This document shows positions 8,983 through 16,729 of a stretch of 35,673 nucleotides of DNA, piece by piece. The notes beneath the pieces were generated by a model that was given only the letters and a program-made list of their open reading frames with translations, searched no databases and was not told the DNA's origin. The stretch is taken from the NCBI GenBank assembly GCA_030645355.1, contig JAUSNJ010000071.1, forward strand, positions 1-35,673. The letters are read 5' to 3'. This DNA comes from Rhodoferax sp. GTDB taxonomy: Bacteria; Pseudomonadota; Gammaproteobacteria; Burkholderiales; Burkholderiaceae_C. A program made the translations under genes and the position numbers. Each line of letters begins with the position of its first letter. Within the stretch, counting starts at the first letter, position 1.

Positions 8983-9573
8983 ATGCAACGTCGTCCATTT
9001 CTTAACCGCGCTTCGGCAGCGGCTATTTTGTCGCTCGTGGGCCTCTGGGGCTTTGCCGGCAACACCCTGGCAGCAACCCCGGCGGAGGCGCGCGCCGAGA
9101 TCCAGAAGATGCGCGCCACCACGCTGGAGCGCCTGTACAAGGTGCACCCCGCCGCCCGCGCCGATGTGCAAAAGGCGGCCGGTTACGCCGTCTTCAGCAA
9201 CGTCGGCATCAACCTGTTCCTGCTGTCCGCCGCTGGTGGTTCGGGCGTGGCGCATGACAACCGCAGTGGCAAGGACACCTACATGAAGATGGTGTCGGGC
9301 GGCTTCGGCATCGGCCTGGGCGTGAAAGACTTCCGCGGCGTCTTCGTCTTTTCCACCACCGACAAGCTCAACCAGTTCACCAACAGCGGCTGGGAGGCCA
9401 GTGCCCAGGCCGACGCCGCCGCCAAGGCCGGCGACAAGGGCGGTGCCGCCGCTGGCGCCATCACCGTGGCCCCAGGTGTGAACCTGTACCAGCTGACCGA
9501 AAACGGACTGGCCCTGCAGGCCACCATCCAGGGCACGAAGTACTTCAAGAACGATGAATTGAATGGGAAGTAG
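8983..9573 (+). CDS. Secreted SYLF (Ysc84/DUF500) domain protein
   Basis: The 196-residue protein has an N-terminal signal with RRPFLNRAS followed by a hydrophobic stretch and AATPAEA. This twin-arginine-like start could mean Tat export, though Sec is also possible. The mature part contains the SYLF-domain pattern AAGYAVFSNVGINLFLLSAAGGSG, the later VSGGFGIGLGVKDFRGVFVF, and a closing GLALQATIQGTKYFKNDEL. SYLF domains bind lipids in eukaryotes; bacterial versions are poorly understood and are likely periplasmic or envelope-associated. The gene lies 25 bases after the sensor kinase, with a GGAGAA ribosome site, so the two are probably co-transcribed. Confidence 0.88.
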   Translation: MQRRPFLNRASAAAILSLVGLWGFAGNTLAATPAEARAEIQKMRATTLERLYKVHPAARADVQKAAGYAVFSNVGINLFLLSAAGGSGVAHDNRSGKDTYMKMVSGGFGIGLGVKDFRGVFVFSTTDKLNQFTNSGWEASAQADAAAKAGDKGGAAAGAITVAPGVNLYQLTENGLALQATIQGTKYFKNDELNGK

Positions 9574-9578
9574 GCACC

Positions 9579-9762
9579 TTGCAAATCTTCCCGATCCGCC
9601 TAACCCCGGGCCAGGACCTGCGCACCGCGCTGTGCGCACCACGGCCGAGGTATTGTTGGCGCTACACCCGAATGGGAGTTTGCGCGCGAGCCGGACGCGG
9701 CAACGGGCTATGACGAGCTGGTGGTGCGGCCCACACGCACTCCACCGTCACCGACTGTCTAG
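9579..9762 (+). pseudogene. Decayed PPC-domain (DUF296) protein gene with internal deletion and frameshifts
   Basis: Three short pieces in three frames match the ends of PPC/DUF296 DNA-binding-like proteins: LQIFPIRLTPGQDLRTAL (from 9579), then AVRTTAEVLLALHP (from 9629), then PEWEFAREPDAATGYDELVVRP (from 9667, stop at 9760). The middle of the domain, roughly 80-100 residues, is absent. A one-base shift separates the last two pieces. This fills the gap after the SYLF gene. No intact product can be made. Confidence 0.72.
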
Positions 9763-9780
9763 CGATTGGACTTCGCCGGG

Positions 9781-10626
9781 TTAACGGCTGCCAGTAATCG
9801 CCTTGGCCACCTCGGCAAACCCTGCACCGCGTTCACTGGGCGCAATGTAGCGCGGCAGGTGCGTGAGCCGGTCGGCACAGTGGCGGATATTGGCCACGCC
9901 CACGCTGTGCGTGAAGTGTTCAAACATGGCCTGGTCGTTGCCCGAGTCGCCGACAAACACCCAGCGGTCCAGCTCCTGCGCCAGGTCACGCCCCAGCAGT
10001 TCGCGCACGATCCAGTTGGCGCCCTGCCATTTGTCGAAGTTGCCAAAGCAGCCGTGGATGTGGATGCTGCTGACCGTGGTGTGCATGCCATAGCCCTGCA
10101 AAAGGCTCACCACGCGCTGCACCGTTTCGGGCGTGAGGCGGGCGTGCTCGTGGTAGTCAAAGGCCAGGTCGGTTTCACGACCCACGCTGTCGCGGGTGAT
10201 GAAGACACCGGGCACTTCAAACATCACCCGGGCGCCGATTTGCTGCATGCGCATCTGGTTGGCGGCACGGGTCACAGCGTCCTGTTGGTATAGTTTTGAT
10301 AGCAAACTATCTTTATTCGACGAGGGCTCAGGGCCAATTTGACTTGTAGTCCCTGCCGGGCGGGCGTGCACGAATGCGACCGCGCCATTCTCCGCCACCA
10401 TGGCGTCCACCGGCCACGGTGCCGGGCCTGTCATGAACGCCGCGCACCAGCCAATGGGTCGGCCGGTGATGGCGATGACGGTCAGCCCCGCTGCTTTCAG
10501 GTCGGCCAGGGCCTGCAGCGCGTCGGCCGTGATGGCGCCTTGGGTGGTCAGTGTGTCGTCAATGTCGGTGAAGACGCCAACGATGCCGCGGCGCTCGGAC
10601 GCGGGCCAATCCGCTAAAGGCAACAT
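9781..10626 (-). CDS. HAD-family (type IIB, Cof-like) phosphatase
   Basis: The 281-residue hydrolase has motif I FTDIDDTLT (nucleophile and acid Asp), motif II AITGRP (Thr), a conserved Lys in FGNFDKWQGAN, and motif IV VFVGDSGNDQAM. The type IIB cap lies between. Enzymes of this group dephosphorylate sugar phosphates or related small molecules; the substrate is not clear, and similarity to mannosyl-3-phosphoglycerate phosphatases is only general. The ATG at 10626 is used; a TTG six codons upstream is possible. The stretch TSQIGPEPSSNKDSLLSKLY comes from a copy of the 54-bp repeat (10287-10340) inserted in frame on the opposite strand. It follows prfC after 24 bases on the same strand. Confidence 0.87.
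   Translation of the reverse strand: MLPLADWPASERRGIVGVFTDIDDTLTTQGAITADALQALADLKAAGLTVIAITGRPIGWCAAFMTGPAPWPVDAMVAENGAVAFVHARPAGTTSQIGPEPSSNKDSLLSKLYQQDAVTRAANQMRMQQIGARVMFEVPGVFITRDSVGRETDLAFDYHEHARLTPETVQRVVSLLQGYGMHTTVSSIHIHGCFGNFDKWQGANWIVRELLGRDLAQELDRWVFVGDSGNDQAMFEHFTHSVGVANIRHCADRLTHLPRYIAPSERGAGFAEVAKAITGSR
10287..10340 (+). repeat. 54-bp dispersed repeat, copy 2 (inside the HAD phosphatase gene)
   Basis: The left block GGTATAGTTTTGATAGC and the right block ACGAGGGCT align base for base with the other four copies, without gaps. It lies antisense to the host gene and adds 18 codons without breaking the frame. Confidence 0.8.
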
Positions 10627-10650
10627 CAGAAGACTCCGCCGCAATTCAGA

Positions 10651-12282
10651 TTAGCCGGCGGTCTGCAGTGCCAGCCCCGCATGCTCGCGCAGCGGATGGA
10701 AGTGGATCTTGGGAAAGCGTTCCTGCGCCAGCCGCACGTCATACGGGCTGGTGCACAGATAGGCCAGCGTGTTGGCCGCATCGCGCGCCATGCGCATGGG
10801 GTAGGCCTCGCAAAAGGCCTTCAGCTCCTGGGGCGTGTCGGCGGTAATCCAGCGCGCGCCGGTGTACTGGCAGCCTTCCAGCCGGATGTCGGCGTCGTAC
10901 TCGCCCTTCAAGCGGTGCTGCACCACTTCAAACTGCAATTGACCCACAGCACCCAGCAGCATGTTGCCGCCGACCTCGGGGCGAAACACCTGGATGGCGC
11001 CTTCTTCCCCCAACTGGGCCAGGCCCTGTTGCAGCTGCTTGGTGCGCAGCGGATTGCGCAACACCACGGTCATGAACATTTCCGGCGCGAAGAAGGGCAG
11101 GCCGGTGTAGAGCAGGTTGACGCTGCCGTCGGTGAGGGTGTCGCCCAGCTGCACGCCGCCGTGGGTGGTGAAGCCGACGATGTCGCCGGCATAGGCCTCT
11201 TCCACCGCCTCGCGGCGCTGGCTCATAAAGGTCACCACGGAGGTGGGGCGCAGCTCCTTGGCGGTGCGCATGACCTTGAGTTTCATGCCCGGGGTGTATT
11301 TGCCGGAGGCCATGCGCACAAAGGCGATGCGGTCCCGGTGATTCGCGTCCATGTTGGCCTGCACCTTGAATACCACGCCGCTGAAGGCCTCATCCTCGGG
11401 CTGCACCTGCTTGATGACTGGCTGCTTGTTGACGACGTAGGAGCTGGTGCGTGGGCCGGGCGAGGGGGCCAGGTCAATCAGCGCGTCCAGCACTTCCATG
11501 ACGCCGAAGTTGTTGACGCCGGAGCCGAAGAACACGGGCGTCTGCTTGCCCGCCAGGAAGGCCTCGCGGTCGAAGGTGGGGGAGGCGCCGGTGGCCAGTT
11601 CCATGCTCTCGAATGCGGCGTCGATCTCAAAACCAAAGCGTTTGGTCAGTTCCTCGGTGTCGGTGACGGGGATGGTTTCAAAATCCTGCGGCAGTCGCTC
11701 CGACCCGGACTCAAACACGCTCATGGCGCGGGTGCGTAAATTGATGATGCCGCCAAACGATTTGCCCTGGCCCACCGGCCAGGTCATGGGCACGCAGGGC
11801 ATGCCCAGCTCGCGCTCGACCTCGTCCAGGATATCCAGTGGGTCGCGCACTTCGCGGTCCATCTTGTTGACGAAGGTGATGATCGGCGTATCGCGCTGGC
11901 GGCAAACCTCGATCAGGCGGCGGGTCTGGGCCTCCACGCCATTGGCCGCATCAATCACCATCAGTGCCGAGTCCACGGCGGTCAGCACGCGGTAGGTGTC
12001 TTCGCTGAAGTCCTTGTGGCCAGGGGTGTCGAGCAGGTTGACGACATGGTCGCGGTAGGCCATTTGCATCACGCTGGACGCGACCGAAATGCCGCGCTGC
12101 TTTTCGATCTCCATCCAGTCGGAGGTCGCATGCCGGCTGGCCTTGCGTGCCTTCACCGAGCCGGCGATCTGGATTGCGCCGGAGAACAGCAGCAGCTTTT
12201 CAGTCAGTGTGGTTTTACCGGCATCCGGGTGGGAAATGATGGCAAAGGTGCGGCGGCGGCGGGTTTCGGCGAGAAATGACAC
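10651..12282 (-). CDS. prfC: Peptide chain release factor 3
   Basis: The 543-residue translational GTPase recycles release factors RF1 and RF2 from the ribosome after peptide release. The G1 motif SHPDAGKTTLTEKLL is at the start, G3 is DTPGHKDFSEDTYR and G4 is NKMDRE. The protein has the usual RF3 length and the typical start SFLAETRRRRTFAIISHPDAG. The start codon is GTG at 12282; no in-frame ATG fits the conserved N-terminus. Upstream on the minus strand is a TAAAAT-like -10 (12355-12360) and a leader with a GC-rich hairpin CGGGCGTTCGCCCG (12331-12344). The downstream neighbour is the HAD phosphatase, 24 bases away. Confidence 0.97.
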   Translation of the reverse strand: MSFLAETRRRRTFAIISHPDAGKTTLTEKLLLFSGAIQIAGSVKARKASRHATSDWMEIEKQRGISVASSVMQMAYRDHVVNLLDTPGHKDFSEDTYRVLTAVDSALMVIDAANGVEAQTRRLIEVCRQRDTPIITFVNKMDREVRDPLDILDEVERELGMPCVPMTWPVGQGKSFGGIINLRTRAMSVFESGSERLPQDFETIPVTDTEELTKRFGFEIDAAFESMELATGASPTFDREAFLAGKQTPVFFGSGVNNFGVMEVLDALIDLAPSPGPRTSSYVVNKQPVIKQVQPEDEAFSGVVFKVQANMDANHRDRIAFVRMASGKYTPGMKLKVMRTAKELRPTSVVTFMSQRREAVEEAYAGDIVGFTTHGGVQLGDTLTDGSVNLLYTGLPFFAPEMFMTVVLRNPLRTKQLQQGLAQLGEEGAIQVFRPEVGGNMLLGAVGQLQFEVVQHRLKGEYDADIRLEGCQYTGARWITADTPQELKAFCEAYPMRMARDAANTLAYLCTSPYDVRLAQERFPKIHFHPLREHAGLALQTAG

Positions 12283-12415
12283 AGGCAGGTGATTCCAGAA
12301 GGTGGGCCTGGGCGCCCTTGCACCCAGCAGCGGGCGTTCGCCCGGAAGGGGCGGATTTTACCGGAGCGCGTTGGTTTGCAGCGCAGGGCGCCGCGCACGG
12401 CGTGCGACCAAGGGG

Positions 12416-13183
12416 CTAACTGGCGTGCAGCGCGTACATTTTCTGCATGCCACCAATCCAGCGCTCGTAGTCCTGCCCCTTGTTGCGGAAGTACTGCGCC
12501 ACCTCGGGGTGGGGCAGTACCAGGAACTTGCCGTTCTCCATCGTGGTGACCACTTCCTGCGCCACCACTTCGGGCTCCAGGATGCCGTTCACCGCCGCTG
12601 AGCCGCCATCGGTGCCGGCGGTCATGTCGGTCTGCACCGACTGCGGGCACAGGCAGGCCACCTGCACGCCTTTGCGGCCATAGGCTATGCGCAGCCATTC
12701 GGCAAACGCCACCGCCGCGTGCTTGGTCACGGCGTAGGCGGGGGACTCGACAATCGTCAGTAGCCCGGCCGCCGACGCGGTGACCAGAAAGAAGCCGTCG
12801 CCACGCGCCACCATATCGGGCACCACGGCGCGGGCGGCCCAGACATGGGCCATGCTGTGGATCTGCCACATCTTGTTCCACAGGGCGTCTTCCAGATCCA
12901 GGCCACCCATGCCGCCCAGAATGCCGGCGTTGGAGATGTAGGCGTCGATCTGGCCGTAGTGCGCGCGCGTGGTGGCCACCAGGGCCTGGATGTCGGCCTC
13001 TTGACTCACGTCGCAACGCACGGCCAGGCCGTTGATCTCGGCGGCCACGGCCTGGGCGCGCTCCAGATTGACGTCGGCCACCACCACGCCCCGCGCGCCG
13101 TCGGCCGCACAACGTTGGGCAATGGCGCGGCCAATGCCGCTGGCGCCGCCGGTGACGATGGCGACCTTGTTTCGAATGTCCAT
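12416..13183 (-). CDS. Short-chain dehydrogenase/reductase
   Basis: The 255-residue classical SDR has the cofactor motif TGGASGIG near residue 11, and VADVN after the second strand suggests NAD preference. NAG is present in SNAGILGG. The catalytic Ser lies in VTASAAG and YAVTK gives the Tyr and Lys. The substrate is unknown. The start ATG has an AGGAG ribosome site eight bases upstream. It is transcribed towards prfC, 133 bases away; that gap holds only the prfC leader. Its own upstream region backs onto the promoter of the ahcY riboswitch. Confidence 0.93.
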   Translation of the reverse strand: MDIRNKVAIVTGGASGIGRAIAQRCAADGARGVVVADVNLERAQAVAAEINGLAVRCDVSQEADIQALVATTRAHYGQIDAYISNAGILGGMGGLDLEDALWNKMWQIHSMAHVWAARAVVPDMVARGDGFFLVTASAAGLLTIVESPAYAVTKHAAVAFAEWLRIAYGRKGVQVACLCPQSVQTDMTAGTDGGSAAVNGILEPEVVAQEVVTTMENGKFLVLPHPEVAQYFRNKGQDYERWIGGMQKMYALHAS

Positions 13184-13279
13184 GAAAAGCTCCTGTTGGG
13201 GCCGACAGTGTCTGGCGGCTCGCGCCCTGGGTCAGCCACGCAGGCGACAGGCAAAAACGGCGCTGCACACGACGCGGGG

Positions 13280-13309
13280 TTGGCAGGCCGGTGCTTAGCT
13301 CCGTATAAT
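13280..13309 (+). promoter_or_regulatory. Sigma-70-type promoter of the ahcY operon
   Basis: TTGGCA (13280-13285) and TATAAT (13304-13309) are separated by 18 bases. The expected transcription start, around 13316, falls directly before the first base pair of the SAH riboswitch. That agreement supports the call. Confidence 0.75.
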
Positions 13310-13317
13310 CGGCGTCT

Positions 13318-13426
13318 TCCGAGGAGCGTTGCAGCTCGATCGCCTTTCCCCCAGCCGGAAAAGGACGCGAGTGAGGCTCGGAATACTTTGCCCTCCTGGG
13401 GCATTGCAAGTCAACGGCGCTCACCC
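13318..13426 (+). promoter_or_regulatory. SAH (S-adenosylhomocysteine) riboswitch
   Basis: The RNA begins CCGAGGAGCGTTGC. P1 pairs CCGAG (13319-13323) with CTCGG (13377-13381). The pseudoknot pairs GAGCG (13324-13328) with CGCTC (13418-13422) in CAACGGCGCTCACC. P2 is formed by the CCTTTCC/GGAAAAGG hairpin and P4 by GCCC-TCCT-GGGGC. These are the hallmarks of the SAH riboswitch family, which turns on SAH-degrading genes when SAH is high. A possible competing hairpin pairs GCTCACC (13420-13426) with GGTGAGC (13439-13445), overlapping the pseudoknot strand. Confidence 0.93.
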
Positions 13427-13514
13427 ACTGGTCTGTGCGGTGAGCCCATTTCCTCGGTTCTCCCCGGTTTTTCGCACAGTGCAGTGGCCGTCAAATTTAT
13501 TTTTGGAGCAGACC

Positions 13515-14972
13515 ATGAGCGCACAGAAACCCGTTAAAACCGAAGACTACAAAATCGCCGACCTGAGCCTTAGCGCCTGGGGCCGCAAAGAGTTGACCAT
13601 TGCCGAGACCGAAATGCCCGGCCTGATGGCCATCCGCGAGGAGTTTTCCAAATCCCAACCGCTCAAGGGCGCGCGCATCACCGGCTCGCTGCACATGACC
13701 ATCCAGACCGGCGTGCTGGTCGAAACCCTGCAAGCGCTGGGCGCCGAAGTGCGCTGGGCATCGTGCAACATTTTCTCCACGCAAGACCACGCCGCTGCCG
13801 CACTGGTCGCCAAGGGCACTCCCGTGTTCGCACACAAGGGCGAGACGCTGGAAGAGTATTGGGATTTCACCCACCGCATTTTTGAATTTGGCGGCAAGAA
13901 GGGCACAGCGCTCGAAGGTCCCAACATGATTCTGGACGACGGCGGCGACGCCACGCTGCTGATGCACCTGGGTGCCAGGGCCGAGAAGGACATCAAGGTC
14001 CTGGCCAAGCCTGGCAGCGAAGAAGAGATCTGTTTGTTCAAGGCCATCAAGGCCAAGCTCAAGCTGGACCCCACCTGGTACAGCCGCCGCCTGAAGAACA
14101 TCATCGGCGTAACCGAAGAAACCACCACCGGCGTGATGCGTCTGGAAGAAATGTCCGCCAAGGGCACGCTGGCCTTCCGCGCCATCAACGTCAACGACTC
14201 GGTGACCAAGAGCAAGTTCGACAACCTGTACGGCTGCCGCGAATCCCTGGTCGATGCCATCAAGCGCGCGACCGATGTGATGATCGCTGGCAAGGTCGCC
14301 TGCGTGGCCGGCTACGGTGACGTGGGCAAGGGTTCCGCCCAGGCCCTGCGCGCACTCAGCGCCCAGGTGTGGGTGACCGAGGTCGACCCCATCAACGCAC
14401 TGCAGGCCGCGATGGAAGGCTACAAGGTCGTGACCATGGAATACGCTGCCGACAAGTGCGACATTTTTGTGACCTGCACCGGCAACAAGAACGTCATCAC
14501 CTACAAGCACATGGACGCCATGAAGGACCAGGCCATCGTCTGCAACATTGGCCACTTCGACAACGAAATCGATGTCGCGTCGCTGGACAAGTGCAAGTGG
14601 GACGAGATCAAGCCCCAGGTCGACCACGTGATCTTCCCCGCCACAAAGGGCAAGAACGGCAAGCCTGAGAAACGCATCATCCTGCTGGCCAAGGGCCGCT
14701 TGGTGAACCTGGGTTGCGGCACCGGTCACCCCAGCTTCGTGATGTCGTCCAGCTTTGCGAACCAGACCATCGCCCAGATCGAGCTGTTCACCAAACCCAA
14801 GGAATACAAGAACGGCAAGGTCTATGTGCTGCCCAAGCACCTGGACGAAAAGGTCGCCCGTCTGCACCTGAAGAAGGTCGGCGCCATGCTGTCCGAATTG
14901 ACCGACGAGCAAGCTGCCTACATCGGCGTCAGCAAGTCCGGTCCGTACAAAAAAGACACGTACCGGTATTGA
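13515..14972 (+). CDS. ahcY: Adenosylhomocysteinase
   Basis: The 485-residue NAD-dependent enzyme splits S-adenosylhomocysteine into adenosine and homocysteine, relieving product inhibition of methyltransferases. Visible features are the [10 protein letters not shown] substrate-binding stretch, the NAD loop [13 protein letters not shown] near residue 266, the bacterial-type insertion around [19 protein letters not shown], and the conserved C-terminal tail YKKDTYRY. The ATG at 13515 has GGAG seven bases upstream and lies after the riboswitch. Although the frame is open further upstream, that stretch is the riboswitch and not protein. It is the first gene of the ahcY-tlyA-metF operon. Confidence 0.98.
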   Translation: MSAQKPVKTEDYKIADLSLSAWGRKELTIAETEMPGLMAIREEFSKSQPLKGARITGSLHMTIQTGVLVETLQALGAEVRWASCNIFSTQDHAAAALVAKGTPVFAHKGETLEEYWDFTHRIFEFGGKKGTALEGPNMILDDGGDATLLMHLGARAEKDIKVLAKPGSEEEICLFKAIKAKLKLDPTWYSRRLKNIIGVTEETTTGVMRLEEMSAKGTLAFRAINVNDSVTKSKFDNLYGCRESLVDAIKRATDVMIAGKVACVAGYGDVGKGSAQALRALSAQVWVTEVDPINALQAAMEGYKVVTMEYAADKCDIFVTCTGNKNVITYKHMDAMKDQAIVCNIGHFDNEIDVASLDKCKWDEIKPQVDHVIFPATKGKNGKPEKRIILLAKGRLVNLGCGTGHPSFVMSSSFANQTIAQIELFTKPKEYKNGKVYVLPKHLDEKVARLHLKKVGAMLSELTDEQAAYIGVSKSGPYKKDTYRY

Positions 14973-14981
14973 TCGCCCCGC

Positions 14982-15788
14982 ATGCGCATTGACCAACTAC
15001 TCGTTCAACGTGGCCTGGCCACCACCCGGTCGCAGGCCCAGCGCCTGATTGCCGACGGGGTGGAATGGCTGCAGGGCGAGGCGTGGAAGCGCATCGCCAA
15101 GAACGGCGACGAAGTTCCCGAGAACGCCGACGTTCGCCTGCTCGACGATTCCGAAGCCCGCTACGTATCCCGTGGCGGCCTGAAGCTGGAGGCCGCACTC
15201 AAGCACGTGGGCCTGTCGGTGGACGGCCTGGCCTGCCTGGACGTGGGGCAATCCACCGGCGGCTTTACCGATTGCCTGTTGCAGCACGGCGCGCGCATGG
15301 TGGTGGGTGTGGATGTGGGCAGTGCCCAGCTTCACCCCAAACTGCGCGAGGACGGCCGTGTGCTGTGCGTCGAGAAGGTCAATGCCCGCTCCCTGGATGC
15401 TAGTGATTTGATAGCGGCATGTGTCAATTACACGGGGGCTGGCGGCCTGTTTGATCCAGAGGCCGAAGACGCCGAGCCGTTGGTGACGGAGTTTGATGTG
15501 GTGGTGGGCGACCTGTCCTTCATCTCGCAGACCCTGGTGCTGCCGGCTGTGGTGCCGTTCCTGAAAACCGGCGGCACGTTGCTGATGCTGGTCAAGCCGC
15601 AGTTCGAGCTGCAGCCCGGACAGGTGGGCAAGGGCGGCATCGTCAAGGACGCGTCGTTTTATCCGCTGATCGAGACCCGGTTGCGCGAGGCTTGCGCCGA
15701 GTTGGGCCTGACCGTCACGGCGTGGTTTGACTCCCCGATCGAAGGCGGTGACGGCAACCGCGAATTTTTTATCTGCTCAACCAAATAG
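14982..15788 (+). CDS. tlyA: TlyA-family rRNA 2'-O-methyltransferase
   Basis: The 268-residue protein has an N-terminal S4 RNA-binding domain (MRIDQLLVQRGLATTRSQAQRLI) and a Rossmann methyltransferase domain starting at YVSRGGLKLEAAL. It carries the SAM-binding CLDVGQSTGGFTD and the catalytic-region VVGDLSFIS. TlyA enzymes use SAM to methylate ribosomal RNA riboses; the name hemolysin is historical. The gene sits nine bases after ahcY, so it is under SAH control, logical for a SAM user. A 54-bp repeat (15399-15452) is read in frame as ASDLIAACVNYTGAGGLF before the VVGD motif. This insertion, absent from typical family members as far as I recall, lies in a probable surface loop. Confidence 0.92.
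   Translation: MRIDQLLVQRGLATTRSQAQRLIADGVEWLQGEAWKRIAKNGDEVPENADVRLLDDSEARYVSRGGLKLEAALKHVGLSVDGLACLDVGQSTGGFTDCLLQHGARMVVGVDVGSAQLHPKLREDGRVLCVEKVNARSLDASDLIAACVNYTGAGGLFDPEAEDAEPLVTEFDVVVGDLSFISQTLVLPAVVPFLKTGGTLLMLVKPQFELQPGQVGKGGIVKDASFYPLIETRLREACAELGLTVTAWFDSPIEGGDGNREFFICSTK
15399..15452 (+). repeat. 54-bp dispersed repeat, copy 3 (inside tlyA)
   Basis: GCTAGTGATTTGATAGC at the left and ACGGGGGCT at the right align without gaps to the other copies. It is sense to the gene, begins exactly at a codon boundary and adds 18 codons. Confidence 0.75.
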
Positions 15789-15823
15789 ACGCGGGACCCG
15801 CCGGAACTGCGAAGAGAGAAGCT

Positions 15824-16669
15824 ATGTCCGAAACAACCCGTATGCCTTTGAGCGTGGAGTTCTTCCCGCCCAAGACGCCCGAGGGCGTGGCTAAGCTGCG
15901 CACCGTGCGCCAGCAGCTGTATGCCTTGAAGCCCGAGTTTTGTTCGGTGACCTTTGGCGCCGGCGGCTCGACTCAGGAAGGCACGTTCAACGCCGTCGGA
16001 GAAATTCTGGCTGAAGGTGTCAGCGCCGCGTCGCACTTTTCGTGCATTGGCGCCACGCACGAGACGGTGCGTGCGCAGTTGGCCACCCTCAAGGCCATGG
16101 GCGTCAAGCGCCTGGTGGCGCTGCGCGGCGACATGCCCAGCGGCTATGGCGCCGGTGGCGAGTTTCACTACGCCAGTGATCTGGTGGCGTTCATCCGGTC
16201 CGAGACCGGCGACGACTTCCACATCGAGGTGGCCGCCTATCCCGAAATCCATCCGCAGGCCAAGTCGCCGGACAGCGACTTGCAGGCCTTTGCCACCAAG
16301 GTGCGCGCCGGTGCCAACTCGGCCATCACCCAGTATTTCTACAACCCGGATGCCTACTTCCGCTTTGTAGATGACGTGGCGGCGATGGGCCTGAATGTGC
16401 CCGTGGTGCCCGGCATCATGCCCATCACCAGTTCCACGCAGCTGATGCGTTTTTCGGATGCTTGCGGCGCGGAGATACCGCGCTGGATTCGTTTACGCCT
16501 GCAAGGTTTCGGGGATGACGCCGCGTCGATCAAGGCCTTTGGCCTGGATGTGGTGACGGGTCTGTGCGAGCAACTGCGCGCCGGCGGCGCGCCTGCCTTG
16601 CACTTCTACAGCATGAACCAGAGCGTCGCCACGCTGGCGCTGTGTGAACGGTTGGGGTTGGTTGGTTAG
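15824..16669 (+). CDS. metF: 5,10-methylenetetrahydrofolate reductase
   Basis: The 281-residue TIM-barrel flavoprotein reduces methylene-THF to methyl-THF, the methyl donor for methionine synthesis. Visible motifs are SVEFFPPKTPEG at the start, SVTFGAGGSTQEGT, FSCIGATHETVRAQL, the ALRGDMP loop and QYFYNPDAYFRF. The length fits the bacterial MetF. The start ATG has AGAGAGAAG upstream. It is the last gene of the riboswitch-controlled operon, completing the logic: AhcY yields homocysteine and MetF provides the methyl group to rebuild methionine. Confidence 0.97.
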   Translation: MSETTRMPLSVEFFPPKTPEGVAKLRTVRQQLYALKPEFCSVTFGAGGSTQEGTFNAVGEILAEGVSAASHFSCIGATHETVRAQLATLKAMGVKRLVALRGDMPSGYGAGGEFHYASDLVAFIRSETGDDFHIEVAAYPEIHPQAKSPDSDLQAFATKVRAGANSAITQYFYNPDAYFRFVDDVAAMGLNVPVVPGIMPITSSTQLMRFSDACGAEIPRWIRLRLQGFGDDAASIKAFGLDVVTGLCEQLRAGGAPALHFYSMNQSVATLALCERLGLVG

Positions 16670-16673
16670 CTTG

Positions 16674-16702
16674 GGTGCGAGAGGGAGTCCGTTCGTCGCA
16701 CC
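16674..16702. terminator. Weak hairpin between convergent metF and rlmJ
   Basis: GGTGCGA (16674-16680) and TCGCACC (16696-16702) form a seven-pair stem with a 15-base loop just after the metF stop. There is no clear T-run on either side, so a terminator role is uncertain. Confidence 0.25.
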
Positions 16703-16729
16703 GCGCTTTGTCTTCCCAACTTTGTTCTT

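Noticed and set aside
9620..9640. Direct repeat TGCGCACC twice, as the deletion junction of the PPC relic
   Set aside because: Slippage between the two would leave one copy; with both present the mechanism cannot be inferred.
12204..13424. A 406-codon minus-strand frame across the SDR gene, the ahcY promoter and the riboswitch
   Set aside because: No family resemblance, and it conflicts with the SDR gene in another frame and with the riboswitch.
13329..13514. An in-frame extension of ahcY upstream to 13329
   Set aside because: This stretch is the SAH riboswitch and leader; the conserved protein start and ribosome site point to 13515.
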